Shown: positions 10,229 to 18,635 of the stretch, one piece after another | Position numbering within the stretch: the first letter of the stretch is position 1 | Layout: every line of letters begins with the position of its first letter | From: JAMLIN01 sp041676645 | GTDB taxonomy: Bacteria > Pseudomonadota > Gammaproteobacteria > Burkholderiales > Burkholderiaceae_E | Direction: 5' to 3' | DNA length: 48,035 nt | NCBI GenBank assembly: GCA_041676645.1 | Contig: JBAYRO010000017.1 | Coordinates: 1-48,035, forward strand | The notes under the pieces: generated by a model | Databases searched by the model: none | Told to the model about the DNA's origin: nothing | Seen by the model: only the letters and a program-made list of their open reading frames with translations | Program-made: the position numbers and the translations under genes

Positions 10229-12030
10229 GGTTTCTCTCCGGTTTGGCGGGTGTCGAGCGGACGGACCGAGCCCGGCACGATGGCCCCGTTGAAATCATCG
10301 ATCAGTGTACGGACGAAGGGATCGGCCTCGAGGGAGGCCTGCGCGGTCGCGAGCCTCTCCTCCTCGCGCTCGCGCGCGAGGGCGACCGCGGTCGGGCCCT
10401 GGACCTTGCCGGCTTCGACCTTGAGCCGGACCTCGGCACCGAAGTGCTCGGAAAGCGCGGCGCGCGCCCTGGCAACCGTGTTCGCCGCGGCCAGCGCACG
10501 AATCGGCACCCGCACCGTGAAATCCAGTCCTTCGGCGACGACGAGTTCGCTCTGCTGCATGAATTCCCGCGCGATGCCGCTGACCGACAGTCGCCGGGCG
10601 AGCCCCGGCCAGTCGCCGTCGAAGTCGCGCGCCCTGGCCGTCGGCGCCGCCCCGGCTCCCGCATCGCCGAAATCCGGCGGCGGTTCCGGACCGATGTCGG
10701 GCGGAGGCTCCGGGCCGATGTCGGGCTCGGGCCCGATGGACGGGGCAGCGGCCGCGGACGGCGCAGCGGATGCCGCCGCGCGCTGCGCCGGCATGGCGGC
10801 GGGCCGGCTCGACGCCTCGGCCCCGCGACCGGCACCGAGACCGGCGGCCGCACGCGCGGCCGCGCGCGCCTGGGCCGCCGCCGCGCGTGGTGCGCCGGCG
10901 GGCCGGGCGGCGGGCGCACCGCCCGCGGGAGGGCCATCGGCGACGCCGGCGGCCGCGGCGCGAAACGCGAGCAGGCGCAGCAGGGTCATGGTGAAGCCGC
11001 TGGCGGGATCAGGCGCCAGCGGGAGATCCCGCCGGCCATGGATCGCGATCTGGTACCAGGCCTGCAGGTCCTCGGGAGCGATCGTCCCCGCGAAGCGCTC
11101 GATCAGTTCGCGATCGGGATCGTCATCGGCGGGCGCCGCCACGGCGGCCACGGCGATCCGCTGCAACAGGCCGGCCAGTTCCGCCAGCGTGCGATCGAAC
11201 GGTGCGTTGGCCAGGCTCATGTCGTCGGCGAGCGCGACCAGGGCCGGCCCGTCCCCGGCCAGCAGGGCATCGAGCAGGCGCGCGAGGTCGTGCCGGTCGA
11301 CGACCCCGAGCATCTCGCGCACCGAGCCCTCGTCGACCCGCCCGCCGCCGAAGGCGATCGCCTGGTCGAGCAGCGACAGGGCATCGCGCATGCTGCCCGC
11401 GGCGGCCCGCCCGAGCAGGCCCAGTGCCGGCGCGTCGACCGCGATGTCCTCGGCCTCGAGGACAGCGGCGAGATGGCCGGCCACCGCCGCCGGCGGCATG
11501 TTGCGCAGGTTCAGCTGCATGCAGCGCGACAGCACCGTCACCGGCACCCGCTGCGGATCGGTCGTCGCGAGCACGAACAGGACATGTCCGGGCGGCTCTT
11601 CGAGCGTCTTGAGCATCGCGTTGAAGGCGTGATTCGACAGCATGTGCACTTCGTCGATCACGTACACCTTGAGGCGGCCGGCGCTCGGCGCGTAGATCGC
11701 GTTCTCGAGCAGCTGCGTCATCTCGTCGACGCCCCGGTTGGACGCCGCATCGAGCTCGATGTAGTCGACGAATCGCCCTTCGTCGATCTCGGTGCAGGCC
11801 CGGCACTTCCCGCAAGGCGTGGAACTGATGCCGGTTTCGCAGTTCACGGCCTTGGCGATGATGCGCGCGAGCGTGGTCTTGCCCACGCCGCGCGTGCCGG
11901 TGAAAAGATACGCATGGTGCAGGCGGCCGTTGTCGAGCGCATGGGTGAGCGCCCGCACGACGTGGTCCTGACCGACCAGCGACGCGAAGTCACGCGGACG
12001 CCATTTCCGAGCCAGTACCTGATATGCCAT
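10225..12030 (-). CDS. dnaX: DNA polymerase III subunits gamma/tau
   Basis: Clamp-loader ATPase and, in its long form, the tether between polymerase core and helicase. Of 601 residues, 1 to about 360 are the AAA+ module: Walker A GTRGVGKT (45-52), zinc-module cysteines C64, C73, C76 and C79, DEVH (126-129) and sensor SRC (168-170). Residues of about 365-470 are an Ala/Pro-rich linker with a tandem IGPEPPPD repeat. The C-terminal tau part ends VRTLIDDFNGAIVPGSV. I see no A-rich slippery heptamer like the one that produces gamma by frameshifting in E. coli. It is downstream of the SRP RNA gene and first in the dnaX-ybaB-recR unit. Confidence 0.97.
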   Translation of the reverse strand: MAYQVLARKWRPRDFASLVGQDHVVRALTHALDNGRLHHAYLFTGTRGVGKTTLARIIAKAVNCETGISSTPCGKCRACTEIDEGRFVDYIELDAASNRGVDEMTQLLENAIYAPSAGRLKVYVIDEVHMLSNHAFNAMLKTLEEPPGHVLFVLATTDPQRVPVTVLSRCMQLNLRNMPPAAVAGHLAAVLEAEDIAVDAPALGLLGRAAAGSMRDALSLLDQAIAFGGGRVDEGSVREMLGVVDRHDLARLLDALLAGDGPALVALADDMSLANAPFDRTLAELAGLLQRIAVAAVAAPADDDPDRELIERFAGTIAPEDLQAWYQIAIHGRRDLPLAPDPASGFTMTLLRLLAFRAAAAGVADGPPAGGAPAARPAGAPRAAAAQARAAARAAAGLGAGRGAEASSRPAAMPAQRAAASAAPSAAAAPSIGPEPDIGPEPPPDIGPEPPPDFGDAGAGAAPTARARDFDGDWPGLARRLSVSGIAREFMQQSELVVAEGLDFTVRVPIRALAAANTVARARAALSEHFGAEVRLKVEAGKVQGPTAVALAREREEERLATAQASLEADPFVRTLIDDFNGAIVPGSVRPLDTRQTGEKP

Positions 12031-12103
12031 GCAATGAAAACGGGACGAAATTGCTCCGCGAGGCGGTCGCGGCCCGCCTGCCGGTCGGCCCGGCGGCGTC
12101 GGT

Positions 12104-12201
12104 GGGCGAGCCGAAACCCCGGCACCCGCGGTGAGTGACTATGGCTGCTTCCTTCCGGACCTGACCAGGTTCGCCACGCCGCGATGCGGGGAGGCCCGCC
12201 C
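12104..12201 (-). ncRNA. ffs: Signal recognition particle 4.5S RNA
   Basis: RNA partner of Ffh in co-translational membrane targeting. Read leftward, it contains the invariant SRP core CAGGTCAGGTCCGGAAGG-type sequence (here CTGGTCAGGTCCGGAAGG followed by AAGCAGCC), with the GGAA tetraloop and both halves of the Ffh-binding internal loop. The ends pair: GGGCGGGCC at 12193-12201 with GGCTCGCCC at 12104-12112. This defines a hairpin RNA of about 98 nt. The position ahead of dnaX is common in betaproteobacteria. The ends are inferred from pairing only. Confidence 0.95.
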
Positions 12202-12207
12202 GCGGAC

Positions 12208-12216
12208 ATTCTAGCA
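12208..12216 (-). promoter_or_regulatory. Extended -10 promoter of the SRP RNA gene
   Basis: Read leftward, TGCTAGAAT is an extended -10 (TGN-TAGAAT). It ends six bases before the first paired base of the RNA at 12201, so it is well placed to set the RNA 5' end. No good -35 is visible. Confidence 0.6.
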
Positions 12217-12275
12217 GCGCAACATGCTCCGACCGGCTGTGGTAAGTTCCCGAGGACCGAGTGGAGCGGACTGGG

Positions 12276-12313
12276 TGGAGCGGCAAGCCCGGGCTGGAGC
12301 GGCAAGCCCGGGC
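12276..12313 (+). repeat. Tandem 19-bp repeat upstream of trxA
   Basis: TGGAGCGGCAAGCCCGGGC occurs twice back to back (12276-12294 and 12295-12313). A shorter related copy, TGGAGCGGACTGGG, lies just before at about 12262. A 10-bp direct repeat GGTTGCGCTC follows at 12335-12344 and 12350-12359. All lie between the SRP RNA promoter and trxA. Confidence 0.85.
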
Positions 12314-12396
12314 GGCATCACCGGTTTCGCTCGGGGTTGCGCTCACCGAGGTTGCGCTCGCACTTGCCGGCGCGTGATTCGATCCAAGGAGTTGTA

Positions 12397-12717
12397 ATGG
12401 CCATCAAGCAGGTTACCGACGGTTCGTTCGAGCAGGACGTGCTGAAGTCGGATACCCCCGTCCTCGTCGATTACTGGGCCGAATGGTGCGGCCCCTGCAA
12501 GATGATCGCGCCGATCCTCGACGAGGTCTCGCGCGACTACGACGGACGCATCCAGATCGCCAAGCTCAACGTCGACGAGAACGCCGCCACCACCGCCAAG
12601 TACGCGGTCCGCGGCATCCCGACCCTGATGCTGTTCAAGAACGGCTCCATGGTCGCGAGCAAGGTCGGCGCCCTGTCGAAATCACAACTTACTGTTTTTC
12701 TGGACAGCCACCTCTGA
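12397..12717 (+). CDS. trxA: Thioredoxin 1
   Basis: Cytoplasmic disulfide reductase for ribonucleotide reductase, PAPS reductase, peroxiredoxins and others. The 106 residues match thioredoxin length. The active site is WCGPC with C31 and C34, and the cis-proline is P75 in RGIPTLMLF. The start at ATG 12397 follows AAGGAG (12386-12391) at five bases; an upstream in-frame extension is non-conserved leader. The neighbours are the usual ones: rho lies downstream in the same direction. Confidence 0.97.
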   Translation: MAIKQVTDGSFEQDVLKSDTPVLVDYWAEWCGPCKMIAPILDEVSRDYDGRIQIAKLNVDENAATTAKYAVRGIPTLMLFKNGSMVASKVGALSKSQLTVFLDSHL

Positions 12718-13052
12718 TCGCTGTACAGTCCAAAGCCGCAGCCACTCGCAACACGGTGGCGCGGCAGAAGGTCCAACGGGGCACCAGCCCCGGATGGTAA
12801 GCGGGGCTAACGTCCCGCAGGCGAACCGGGTGTTCCGCCCGGGTTTCGACAAGCCATCGGCCACTGGTCGCGCCCATCAGCCAGGCGGCGCGCCAAAACC
12901 CCTGATTCCCTAGCATTCCGGTCCCAACCAGACCAGCGCGACCCGCGACCGCGGTATCGAACCACCACGTTTGTTTCGACCCTACCCATCGGCCTCGCCG
13001 CCACGCCTCGCGCGTGGCGCCCGCCTTGCCACGCTCCACAGGGCCTGACCCC
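12718..13052 (+). promoter_or_regulatory. trxA-rho intergenic region, likely rho leader
   Basis: This 335-bp stretch holds no convincing gene. Near its start are a CTGTACAG palindrome (12721-12728) and a 6-bp hairpin CGGGGC-ACCA-GCCCCG (12777-12792). The last 150 nt (12901-13050) are C-rich and G-poor: I count about 68 C against 35 G. That composition is typical of Rho-loading (rut) regions and would fit Rho-dependent autoregulation, as known for E. coli rho. No clear leader peptide or intrinsic terminator was identified. Confidence 0.45.
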
Positions 13053-14315
13053 ATGCACTTATCCGAACTGAAAGTCCTCCACGTCTCGGAGCTGATCGAG
13101 ATGGCCCTGGGCCTCGACATCGAGAACGCCAACCGGCTTCGCAAGCAGGAGCTGATGTTCGCGATCCTCAAGCGCAAGGCCAAGACCGGAGAATCGATCT
13201 TCGGCGACGGCGTGCTCGAGGTCCTGCCCGACGGCTTCGGATTCCTGCGCTCGCCCGAGACCTCGTATCTCGCGAGCACCGACGACATCTACATCTCGCC
13301 CTCGCAGATCCGCCGCTTCAACCTCCATACCGGGGATTCGATCGAAGGCGAGGTCCGCACCCCGAAGGACGGCGAGCGGTACTTCGCGCTGGTCAAGGTC
13401 GACAAGATCAACGGCCATTCCCCCGAGGCGAGCAAGAACAAGATCCTGTTCGAGAACCTCACGCCGCTGCATCCGAACCGGCCGATGGTGCTCGAGCGCG
13501 ACATCAAGGCCGAAGAGAACATCACCGGGCGGATCATCGACATGATCGCGCCCATCGGCAAGGGCCAGCGCGGCCTGATCGTTGCCCCGCCGAAAGCCGG
13601 CAAGACCGTGCTGATGCAGCACATCGCGCACGCCATCACCTCGAACCACCCGGACGTCTTCGTGATCGTCCTGCTGATCGACGAGCGGCCCGAGGAAGTC
13701 ACCGAAATGCAGCGCTCGGTGCGCGGCGAAGTGGTGGCCTCGACCTTCGACGAACCCGCGACGCGCCACGTCCAGGTCGCCGAGATGGTCATCGAGAAGG
13801 CCAAGCGCCTGGTCGAGCACAAGAAGGACGTCGTCATCCTGCTCGACTCGATCACCCGCCTCGCCCGCGCCTACAACACCGTGGTGCCCGCCTCGGGCAA
13901 GGTCCTCACCGGCGGTGTCGACGCCAATGCCCTGCAGCGGCCCAAGCGTTTCTTCGGCGCGGCCCGCAACATCGAGGAAGGCGGTTCGCTCACCATCATC
14001 GCCACTGCCCTGATCGACACCGGCAGCCGGATGGACGAGGTCATCTACGAGGAGTTCAAGGGCACCGGCAACATGGAGCTCCACCTCAATCGCCGGATGA
14101 TGGAAAAACGGGTCTACCCGGCCATCGACATCAACCGCTCGGGAACCCGCCGCGAGGAACTCCTGATCAAGCCCGATGTGCTCCAGAAGATCTGGATCCT
14201 GCGCAAGCTCCTGCACGACATGGACGAGCTCGCCGCCATGGAGTTCCTGCTCGACAAGATGCGCGCGACCAAGAGTAACCAGGAGTTTTTCGACATGATG
14301 CGCCGGGGCAGCTGA
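13053..14315 (+). CDS. rho: Transcription termination factor Rho
   Basis: Hexameric RNA helicase that ends transcription at C-rich unstructured sites. The 420 residues have a Rho_N domain (MHLSELKVLHVSELIEMA), a cold-shock-like primary RNA site with RNP1 DGFGFLRS (60-67), Walker A APPKAGKT (178-185), LLIDERPEEV around Walker B, and the Q/R loops of the secondary site (VVPASGKVLTGGVDANAL). ATG 13053 gives the family N-terminus; the 13-codon extension upstream is not conserved. The length is close to E. coli Rho (419). Confidence 0.98.
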   Translation: MHLSELKVLHVSELIEMALGLDIENANRLRKQELMFAILKRKAKTGESIFGDGVLEVLPDGFGFLRSPETSYLASTDDIYISPSQIRRFNLHTGDSIEGEVRTPKDGERYFALVKVDKINGHSPEASKNKILFENLTPLHPNRPMVLERDIKAEENITGRIIDMIAPIGKGQRGLIVAPPKAGKTVLMQHIAHAITSNHPDVFVIVLLIDERPEEVTEMQRSVRGEVVASTFDEPATRHVQVAEMVIEKAKRLVEHKKDVVILLDSITRLARAYNTVVPASGKVLTGGVDANALQRPKRFFGAARNIEEGGSLTIIATALIDTGSRMDEVIYEEFKGTGNMELHLNRRMMEKRVYPAIDINRSGTRREELLIKPDVLQKIWILRKLLHDMDELAAMEFLLDKMRATKSNQEFFDMMRRGS

Positions 14316-14347
14316 TCCGGCTGCGGATGCGGACGCATGACCGCGTT

Positions 14348-14388
14348 GGGGCGCCTTGCCGTACAAAGCGTACTGTCTGCGGCGCCCC
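14348..14388 (+). terminator. Large hairpin after rho, possible terminator
   Basis: GGGGCGCC (14348-14355) pairs perfectly with GGCGCCCC (14381-14388), enclosing a smaller GTAC/GTAC stem. It sits 33 nt after the rho stop. The tract that follows (GCCTTGTCC) is only weakly U-rich, so efficient factor-independent termination is uncertain. Confidence 0.45.
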
Positions 14389-14442
14389 GCCTTGTCCTGC
14401 GCCCGCATCCGCGGCCGGACGCCCCGGGATGGCAGCGAAAGC

Positions 14443-14471
14443 TTTCCACATGATGGCGCAAACGGTATAAT
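14443..14471 (+). promoter_or_regulatory. Sigma-70-type promoter for rpmE2
   Basis: TATAAT at 14466-14471 is a perfect -10 element. TTTCCA at 14443-14448 matches TTGACA at four of six positions with a 17-bp spacer. It is about 76 bp upstream of the rpmE2 start and separates that gene from rho. Confidence 0.65.
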
Positions 14472-14547
14472 TACCGGTTTTCCGCCGCCCGCGGGGCAGT
14501 CAGGCCGGGCGGAAGATCCGAATCACGCAGAATACGGTTATCGAGCC

Positions 14548-14808
14548 ATGAAACAAGGTATCCATCCAGAGTATCGCGAGGTCGTGTTCCAGGACATGTC
14601 GAGCGGCTTCAAGTTCATCACCCGGTCGACCGCCAATACCCGCGAGACGATCAAGATGGACGACGGCAAGGAATACCCGCTGTTCAAGCTCGACGTCACT
14701 TCGGACTCGCATCCCTTCTACACCGGCGCCCAGCAGCGGATCATCGAGACCGGCCGGGTCGAGAAGTTCCGCCAGAAGTTCGGCCGCACGACGCCTCGCC
14801 GAGGCTGA
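14548..14808 (+). CDS. rpmE2: 50S ribosomal protein L31, type B (zinc-free)
   Basis: Ribosomal large-subunit protein contacting the central protuberance. The 86 residues (MKQGIHPEYREVVFQDMSSG; SHPFYTGAQ; GRVEKFRQKFG) are of the C-minus, type B form. The CxxC zinc-binding cysteines of type A L31 are absent, and there is no cysteine in the protein. In many bacteria the B form replaces the A form under zinc limitation; here it may be the only copy, which this window cannot show. A perfect -10 precedes it, and a strong terminator lies about 145 nt downstream. Confidence 0.95.
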   Translation: MKQGIHPEYREVVFQDMSSGFKFITRSTANTRETIKMDDGKEYPLFKLDVTSDSHPFYTGAQQRIIETGRVEKFRQKFGRTTPRRG

Positions 14809-14953
14809 GCACCCGTCGGCCCTGGCGGCATGGCCCGCCGGCCCCGCCCTGGCAGCCCGGGCTCGTTCAGGGCAGGCCTGCCGCGGCGAGCGCGGATCGC
14901 CACCCGGCTCGAACCGGTGGCCAATCGCCCGCGGACAGGCCATGATGCACAGG

Positions 14954-14976
14954 AAGGCAGCTTTGCTGCCTTTTTT
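14954..14976 (+). terminator. Strong intrinsic terminator
   Basis: AAGGCAGC-TTT-GCTGCCTT with a run of six T (14971-14976) forms a tight hairpin and U-tract. It ends the rpmE2 transcript after a 3' region of about 145 nt. It lies upstream of ATG 15020, which argues against the longer reading of the next gene that begins at 14942. Confidence 0.92.
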
Positions 14977-15019
14977 CATCACCGGGCCGCCCGGCATTGC
15001 TGATCCGACCATTCGACCG

Positions 15020-16735
15020 ATGCGCGCATTCCTGGTAACGCGCCTGCAAGCCCGCAAGCTGCCGCGCTGGGCGCTGCTCCTGCTCTGCGGCCTGTACATC
15101 CTGCCGGGCTTCATCGGTCGCGACCCCTGGCGCGTGGACGACGCCGCCGGCTTCGGGATCGCGCTGACGATGGCGCGTGGCGGCCCCCTCGACTGGCTGG
15201 TGCCCAATATCGCCGGCATGTGGGTGGTCGACGATGGCGGTCCGCTGCCATTCGTGTTCGCCGCCCTGATCGCCAAGGCATTCGCCTTCCTCGCCCCCCT
15301 GCACCAGAGCGCGATGCTGGCCTCGGCCGCCGGACTCGCCCTCACCCTGGTCGCCTTCTGGTACGCGAGCTACGCACTCAGCCGCCGTCCCGGGCTGCAG
15401 TTTCCCGATCCGCTGGGCGCCGGAGCGAGCCGCACGGATTTCGGCCGCGCGATCGCCGATTCGGGCCTGCTCGTGCTGCTCGCCTGCCTCGGCCTCATCA
15501 CCCGGATGCACGAAACCACGGCGGCAGCCGGCCAGGTCGGGCTGGTCACGATGTTCCTCTTCGGCGCCGCCTGGTCGCTCGAGCGCCCTCGCCACGGCGC
15601 CGTCGTCGTGGCCCTCGCGATCGCCGCGAGCGTGGCGACGCGTGGACTCGCCCCCGCCATCGCGATGCTCGTCGCCTGGCTCGCCCTGCCGCTGATCTCC
15701 CAGCCGTTTCGCCTGGTCTGGCGATCGAGCTTCACGGTCGGCGTGCCGCTGGCGATCGCCGCTGGAGCCGCCTGGCCGCTCGCCCTCATGTTCGCAAGCC
15801 CCGAGTCCCGGGAGTTCCTGTCGCAGTGGCTTGCCTGGAACGCGGGCTCGATCGGCTGGCTGCCCACCACCGACACCCTCACCTACCTGGCGAGGACGAC
15901 ACCCTGGTACTACTGGCCGGTCTGGCCGCTGGCCCTGTGGGCCATCGGGCGCTGGCGCAGCAAGCTCGACCTCCCGGCGATCGCCCTGCCCCTGGCAACG
16001 CTGGCCTGCCTTGCGGTGCCGGCGCTCCTCGCCCGCCATGCCGACGAAGCCGAACTGCTGCCCCTGGTGCCGCCGCTGGCCATGCTTGCGGCGGTCGGCC
16101 TGCCGACACTGCGACGCGGAATCGTCAGCCTGATCGACTGGTTCGCCGTCACCGTCTACACCCTCCTCGGGGTGGCCGTCTGGGCCTACTGGATCGCCTT
16201 CAATACCGGGTACCCGCCGCGCATGGCCTACCGGGCATCGATGTTCGCGCCCGAGTTCGTCCCCGACTGGATATTCGTCGAGCTCCTGCTCGGCGCCCTG
16301 GCGACGATCGCCTGGCTGCTGCTGGTGCGCTGGCGGGTCTCGCGCCAGCGGCCGGTGATCTGGCGCGCCGTGGTCCTTTCGGCGGGCGGACTGGTGTTCA
16401 CCTGGTTCCTGCTGATGAGCCTGTGGCTGCCCGCCTTCGACGCCCGCAATACCTACCGGGACATCGGCCTGGGCGTGCGCGAGCAGCTCGCCGCATCGGA
16501 CTCCTGCGTCCAGACGCGCGGGCTGGGACGTGCCGAGCGCGCGAGCATCTACTACTTCGCCGAGGCTCGCCTCGATCCGCCCGGCGAGGCCTGCGACTGG
16601 CTGCTGATCCAGGACGAAGGGCCGCTCGCCTTCACCGAGCCGGGGCCGGTTCCCGGTGCGCAGCTTGCCTGGTCGGGCAAGCGCCGCGACCGGATCGACG
16701 AACGCTTCAGGCTGTACCGGCGGACGGCCCCATGA
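15020..16735 (+). CDS. GT-C-fold membrane glycosyltransferase-like protein (ArnT/PMT type)
   Basis: Predicted polytopic inner-membrane protein of 571 residues with about ten hydrophobic helices and a C-terminal periplasmic-type tail of about 100 residues. The N-terminal pattern, a first helix then GRDPWRVDDAAGFGIALTMA and LDWLVPNIAGMWVVDDGGPL, resembles the E-R-Y...DWL.P...G.....PPL signature of GT39/GT83-like enzymes that use polyprenyl-phosphate sugars. The catalytic acidic residue would be one of the aspartates in RVDDA. Start ATG 15020 is chosen because the longer ORF (from 14942) would place the rpmE2 terminator inside the gene. The last 29 nt overlap orn on the opposite strand. Donor and acceptor are unknown. 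Confidence 0.7.
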   Translation: MRAFLVTRLQARKLPRWALLLLCGLYILPGFIGRDPWRVDDAAGFGIALTMARGGPLDWLVPNIAGMWVVDDGGPLPFVFAALIAKAFAFLAPLHQSAMLASAAGLALTLVAFWYASYALSRRPGLQFPDPLGAGASRTDFGRAIADSGLLVLLACLGLITRMHETTAAAGQVGLVTMFLFGAAWSLERPRHGAVVVALAIAASVATRGLAPAIAMLVAWLALPLISQPFRLVWRSSFTVGVPLAIAAGAAWPLALMFASPESREFLSQWLAWNAGSIGWLPTTDTLTYLARTTPWYYWPVWPLALWAIGRWRSKLDLPAIALPLATLACLAVPALLARHADEAELLPLVPPLAMLAAVGLPTLRRGIVSLIDWFAVTVYTLLGVAVWAYWIAFNTGYPPRMAYRASMFAPEFVPDWIFVELLLGALATIAWLLLVRWRVSRQRPVIWRAVVLSAGGLVFTWFLLMSLWLPAFDARNTYRDIGLGVREQLAASDSCVQTRGLGRAERASIYYFAEARLDPPGEACDWLLIQDEGPLAFTEPGPVPGAQLAWSGKRRDRIDERFRLYRRTAP

Positions 16736-17315
16736 TGAAGCGCTCCCGGTAGTAGCGCAGTTCCTCGATCGATTCGCGGATGTCGGCCAGCGCCGTGTGC
16801 GCGCCGCGCTTGGTGAAGCCGCGCGCGACTTCCGGCTGCCAGCGCTTGCAGAGCTCCTTGAGCGTGCTCACGTCGAGGTTGCGATAGTGGAAATGCGCTT
16901 CCAGCGCGGGCATGAAACGCGCGAGGAAGCGGCGATCCTGGCAGATGGAATTGCCGGCCATCGGTGAGGCGCGTGGCGGGACCCAGCGCGCGGCGAACTC
17001 GAGCATCGCGGCCTCGGCGCCGGCCTCGTCGAGCGTCGAGGCGCGGACCCGCTCGATCAGGCCGCTGCGGCCATGGGTCGACTTGTTCCAGTCGTCCATG
17101 GCATCGAGCACCGCATCGGACTGGTGAACGACATGGGCTTCGCTCTCGACGAGCACGTTGAGCTCGCTGTCGGTGACGATGATCGCCAGCTCGATGATGC
17201 GATCGCGGTCGGGATCGAGACCGGTCATCTCCATATCGAGCCAGAGCAGGCGATTCGGATCGGGACGGATGTCGTCCAGTGGTGGCATGAGGGACGTGGC
17301 AGCGTGCTGTGACAT
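16707..17315 (-). CDS. orn: Oligoribonuclease
   Basis: Essential 3'-5' exoribonuclease of the DEDDh family that degrades 2-5-nt RNAs and pGpG. The 202 residues contain LLWLDMEMTGLDPDRDR (D27, E29), VHQSDAVLDAMDDWN, GNSICQDRRF and ALADIRESIEEL (the last D/H cluster). It is longer than E. coli Orn (181 aa) through an extra N-terminal stretch of about 20 residues and a short GPSAGTA tail; ATG at the tenth codon is an alternative start. GGAG about eight bases upstream supports ATG 17315. It is divergent from the M48 gene, with only 24 bp between start codons. Confidence 0.95.
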   Translation of the reverse strand: MSQHAATSLMPPLDDIRPDPNRLLWLDMEMTGLDPDRDRIIELAIIVTDSELNVLVESEAHVVHQSDAVLDAMDDWNKSTHGRSGLIERVRASTLDEAGAEAAMLEFAARWVPPRASPMAGNSICQDRRFLARFMPALEAHFHYRNLDVSTLKELCKRWQPEVARGFTKRGAHTALADIRESIEELRYYRERFIMGPSAGTA

Positions 17316-17339
17316 AATTTTCTCCGTCCCGATTCTCGC

Positions 17340-18635
17340 ATGAGCACCCCGTTGGACGCCTTCGCCTTCACCTCGATGTTCGTTCTCGCGCTGGCGCTCT
17401 CGGCCGGACTGCGCACCTGGCTGGCCCTGCGGCAGATTCGCCATGTCGCCGCCCATCGCGATGCCGTGCCCCCGGCCTTCGCCGATCGCATAGGCCTTGC
17501 CTCGCATCGGCGCGCCGCCGCCTACACCATCGCGCGCACCCGCCTGGGCCTGGTCGACGACTTCATCTCCACCGGCCTGGTGGTGATCCTCGTCCTGTTC
17601 GGCGGACTGCAGTGGCTGCACGACCTCCTCGCGGGGCTGGCCGTCGAGCGGCCGATGCTCGCGCAGATCGGCTTCGTGCTGGGAGTGAGCCTGCTCGCCG
17701 GCGCCGTCGGCCTCCCGGTGGCCTGGTATCGCCAGTTCCACCTCGAGCGCCGCTTCGGCTTCAACCGGATGACGCCGGCGCTCTTCATCGGCGACATCGG
17801 TCGCAACCTGCTCGTCGGTTTCGTACTGGGCGCGCCCCTGCTCTGGGCGATCCTCGCCCTGATGCGAGGCGCCGGCGAACAATGGTGGATCCCCGCCTGG
17901 CTGGTCTGGGTCGGCTTCAACATCCTGGTGCTCTACGCCTACCCCACCCTCATCGCGCCGCTGTTCAACCGCTTCGAACCCCTGCCCGCGGGCGGCGTAC
18001 GCGAGCGTGTCGAAGCCCTGCTCGCCCGTTGCGGCTTCGCCTCGAAAGGCCTGTTCGTGATGGACGGCAGCAAGCGCTCCGCCCATGGCAACGCCTACTT
18101 CACCGGCTTCGGGCGCGCCAAGCGGATCGTGTTCTTCGATACCCTCCTCGCCCGGCTCGATGCCAACGAGATCGAAGCGGTCCTCGCCCATGAGCTCGGC
18201 CATTTTCGCCATCGCCATGTGCTGCGCCGGATGGCGATCGCCTTCGCGCTGAGCGCGGCCGGGCTGTGGCTGCTGGCCTGGCTGGCCGGCCGCCCCTGGT
18301 TCTACCAGGGCCTGGGCCTGACGCCCACGGCGCAGCTGATGGACGGCGCGGCGCTGGTGCTCTTCTTCATCGCGCTGCCGGCGTTCACCTTCCCGCTCGG
18401 TCCCCTGGCGAGCCTGATGTCCCGGCGCGACGAGTTCCAGGCCGATGCCTTCGCCGCCAGCCACGCCGATGGCTCCGCCCTCGTCGCGGCCCTCGTGAAG
18501 CTCTACCAGGACAATGCCTCGACCCTGACTCCCGATCCGGTGCATTCGGTCTTCTACGATTCGCATCCCCCGGCCGCGATCCGGATCGGCCGATTGCGCG
18601 AGATGACCCCGCCCACCGCCGAGGCCACCACATGA
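17340..18635 (+). CDS. M48 family (STE24-like) membrane zinc metallopeptidase
   Basis: Integral-membrane protease related to CAAX prenyl protease Ste24 and HtpX. Of 431 residues, hydrophobic helices lie at about 8-30, 75-100, 108-130, 155-175, 185-208, 297-315 and 336-358. The zinc motif HELGH is at 284-288 and the third ligand glutamate at E365 in DEFQADAFA. YPTLIAPLFNRFEPL and HPPAAIRIGRL are typical of the Ste24-like branch. Bacteria lack CAAX proteins, so membrane-protein quality control is the likely role. No clear ribosome-binding site precedes ATG 17340. Its stop overlaps the phhB start (ATGA), giving an M48-phhB-rsgA operon. Confidence 0.92.
   Translation: MSTPLDAFAFTSMFVLALALSAGLRTWLALRQIRHVAAHRDAVPPAFADRIGLASHRRAAAYTIARTRLGLVDDFISTGLVVILVLFGGLQWLHDLLAGLAVERPMLAQIGFVLGVSLLAGAVGLPVAWYRQFHLERRFGFNRMTPALFIGDIGRNLLVGFVLGAPLLWAILALMRGAGEQWWIPAWLVWVGFNILVLYAYPTLIAPLFNRFEPLPAGGVRERVEALLARCGFASKGLFVMDGSKRSAHGNAYFTGFGRAKRIVFFDTLLARLDANEIEAVLAHELGHFRHRHVLRRMAIAFALSAAGLWLLAWLAGRPWFYQGLGLTPTAQLMDGAALVLFFIALPAFTFPLGPLASLMSRRDEFQADAFAASHADGSALVAALVKLYQDNASTLTPDPVHSVFYDSHPPAAIRIGRLREMTPPTAEATT

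Noticed and set aside
12721..12728. CTGTACAG after trxA as a LexA box
   Set aside because: The half-sites are adjacent rather than separated by the spacing LexA needs; treated as an unexplained palindrome.
14942..15019. Longer N-terminus of the GT-C-like protein (from ATG 14942)
   Set aside because: It would contain a strong intrinsic terminator at 14954-14976; ATG 15020 gives a normal first helix.
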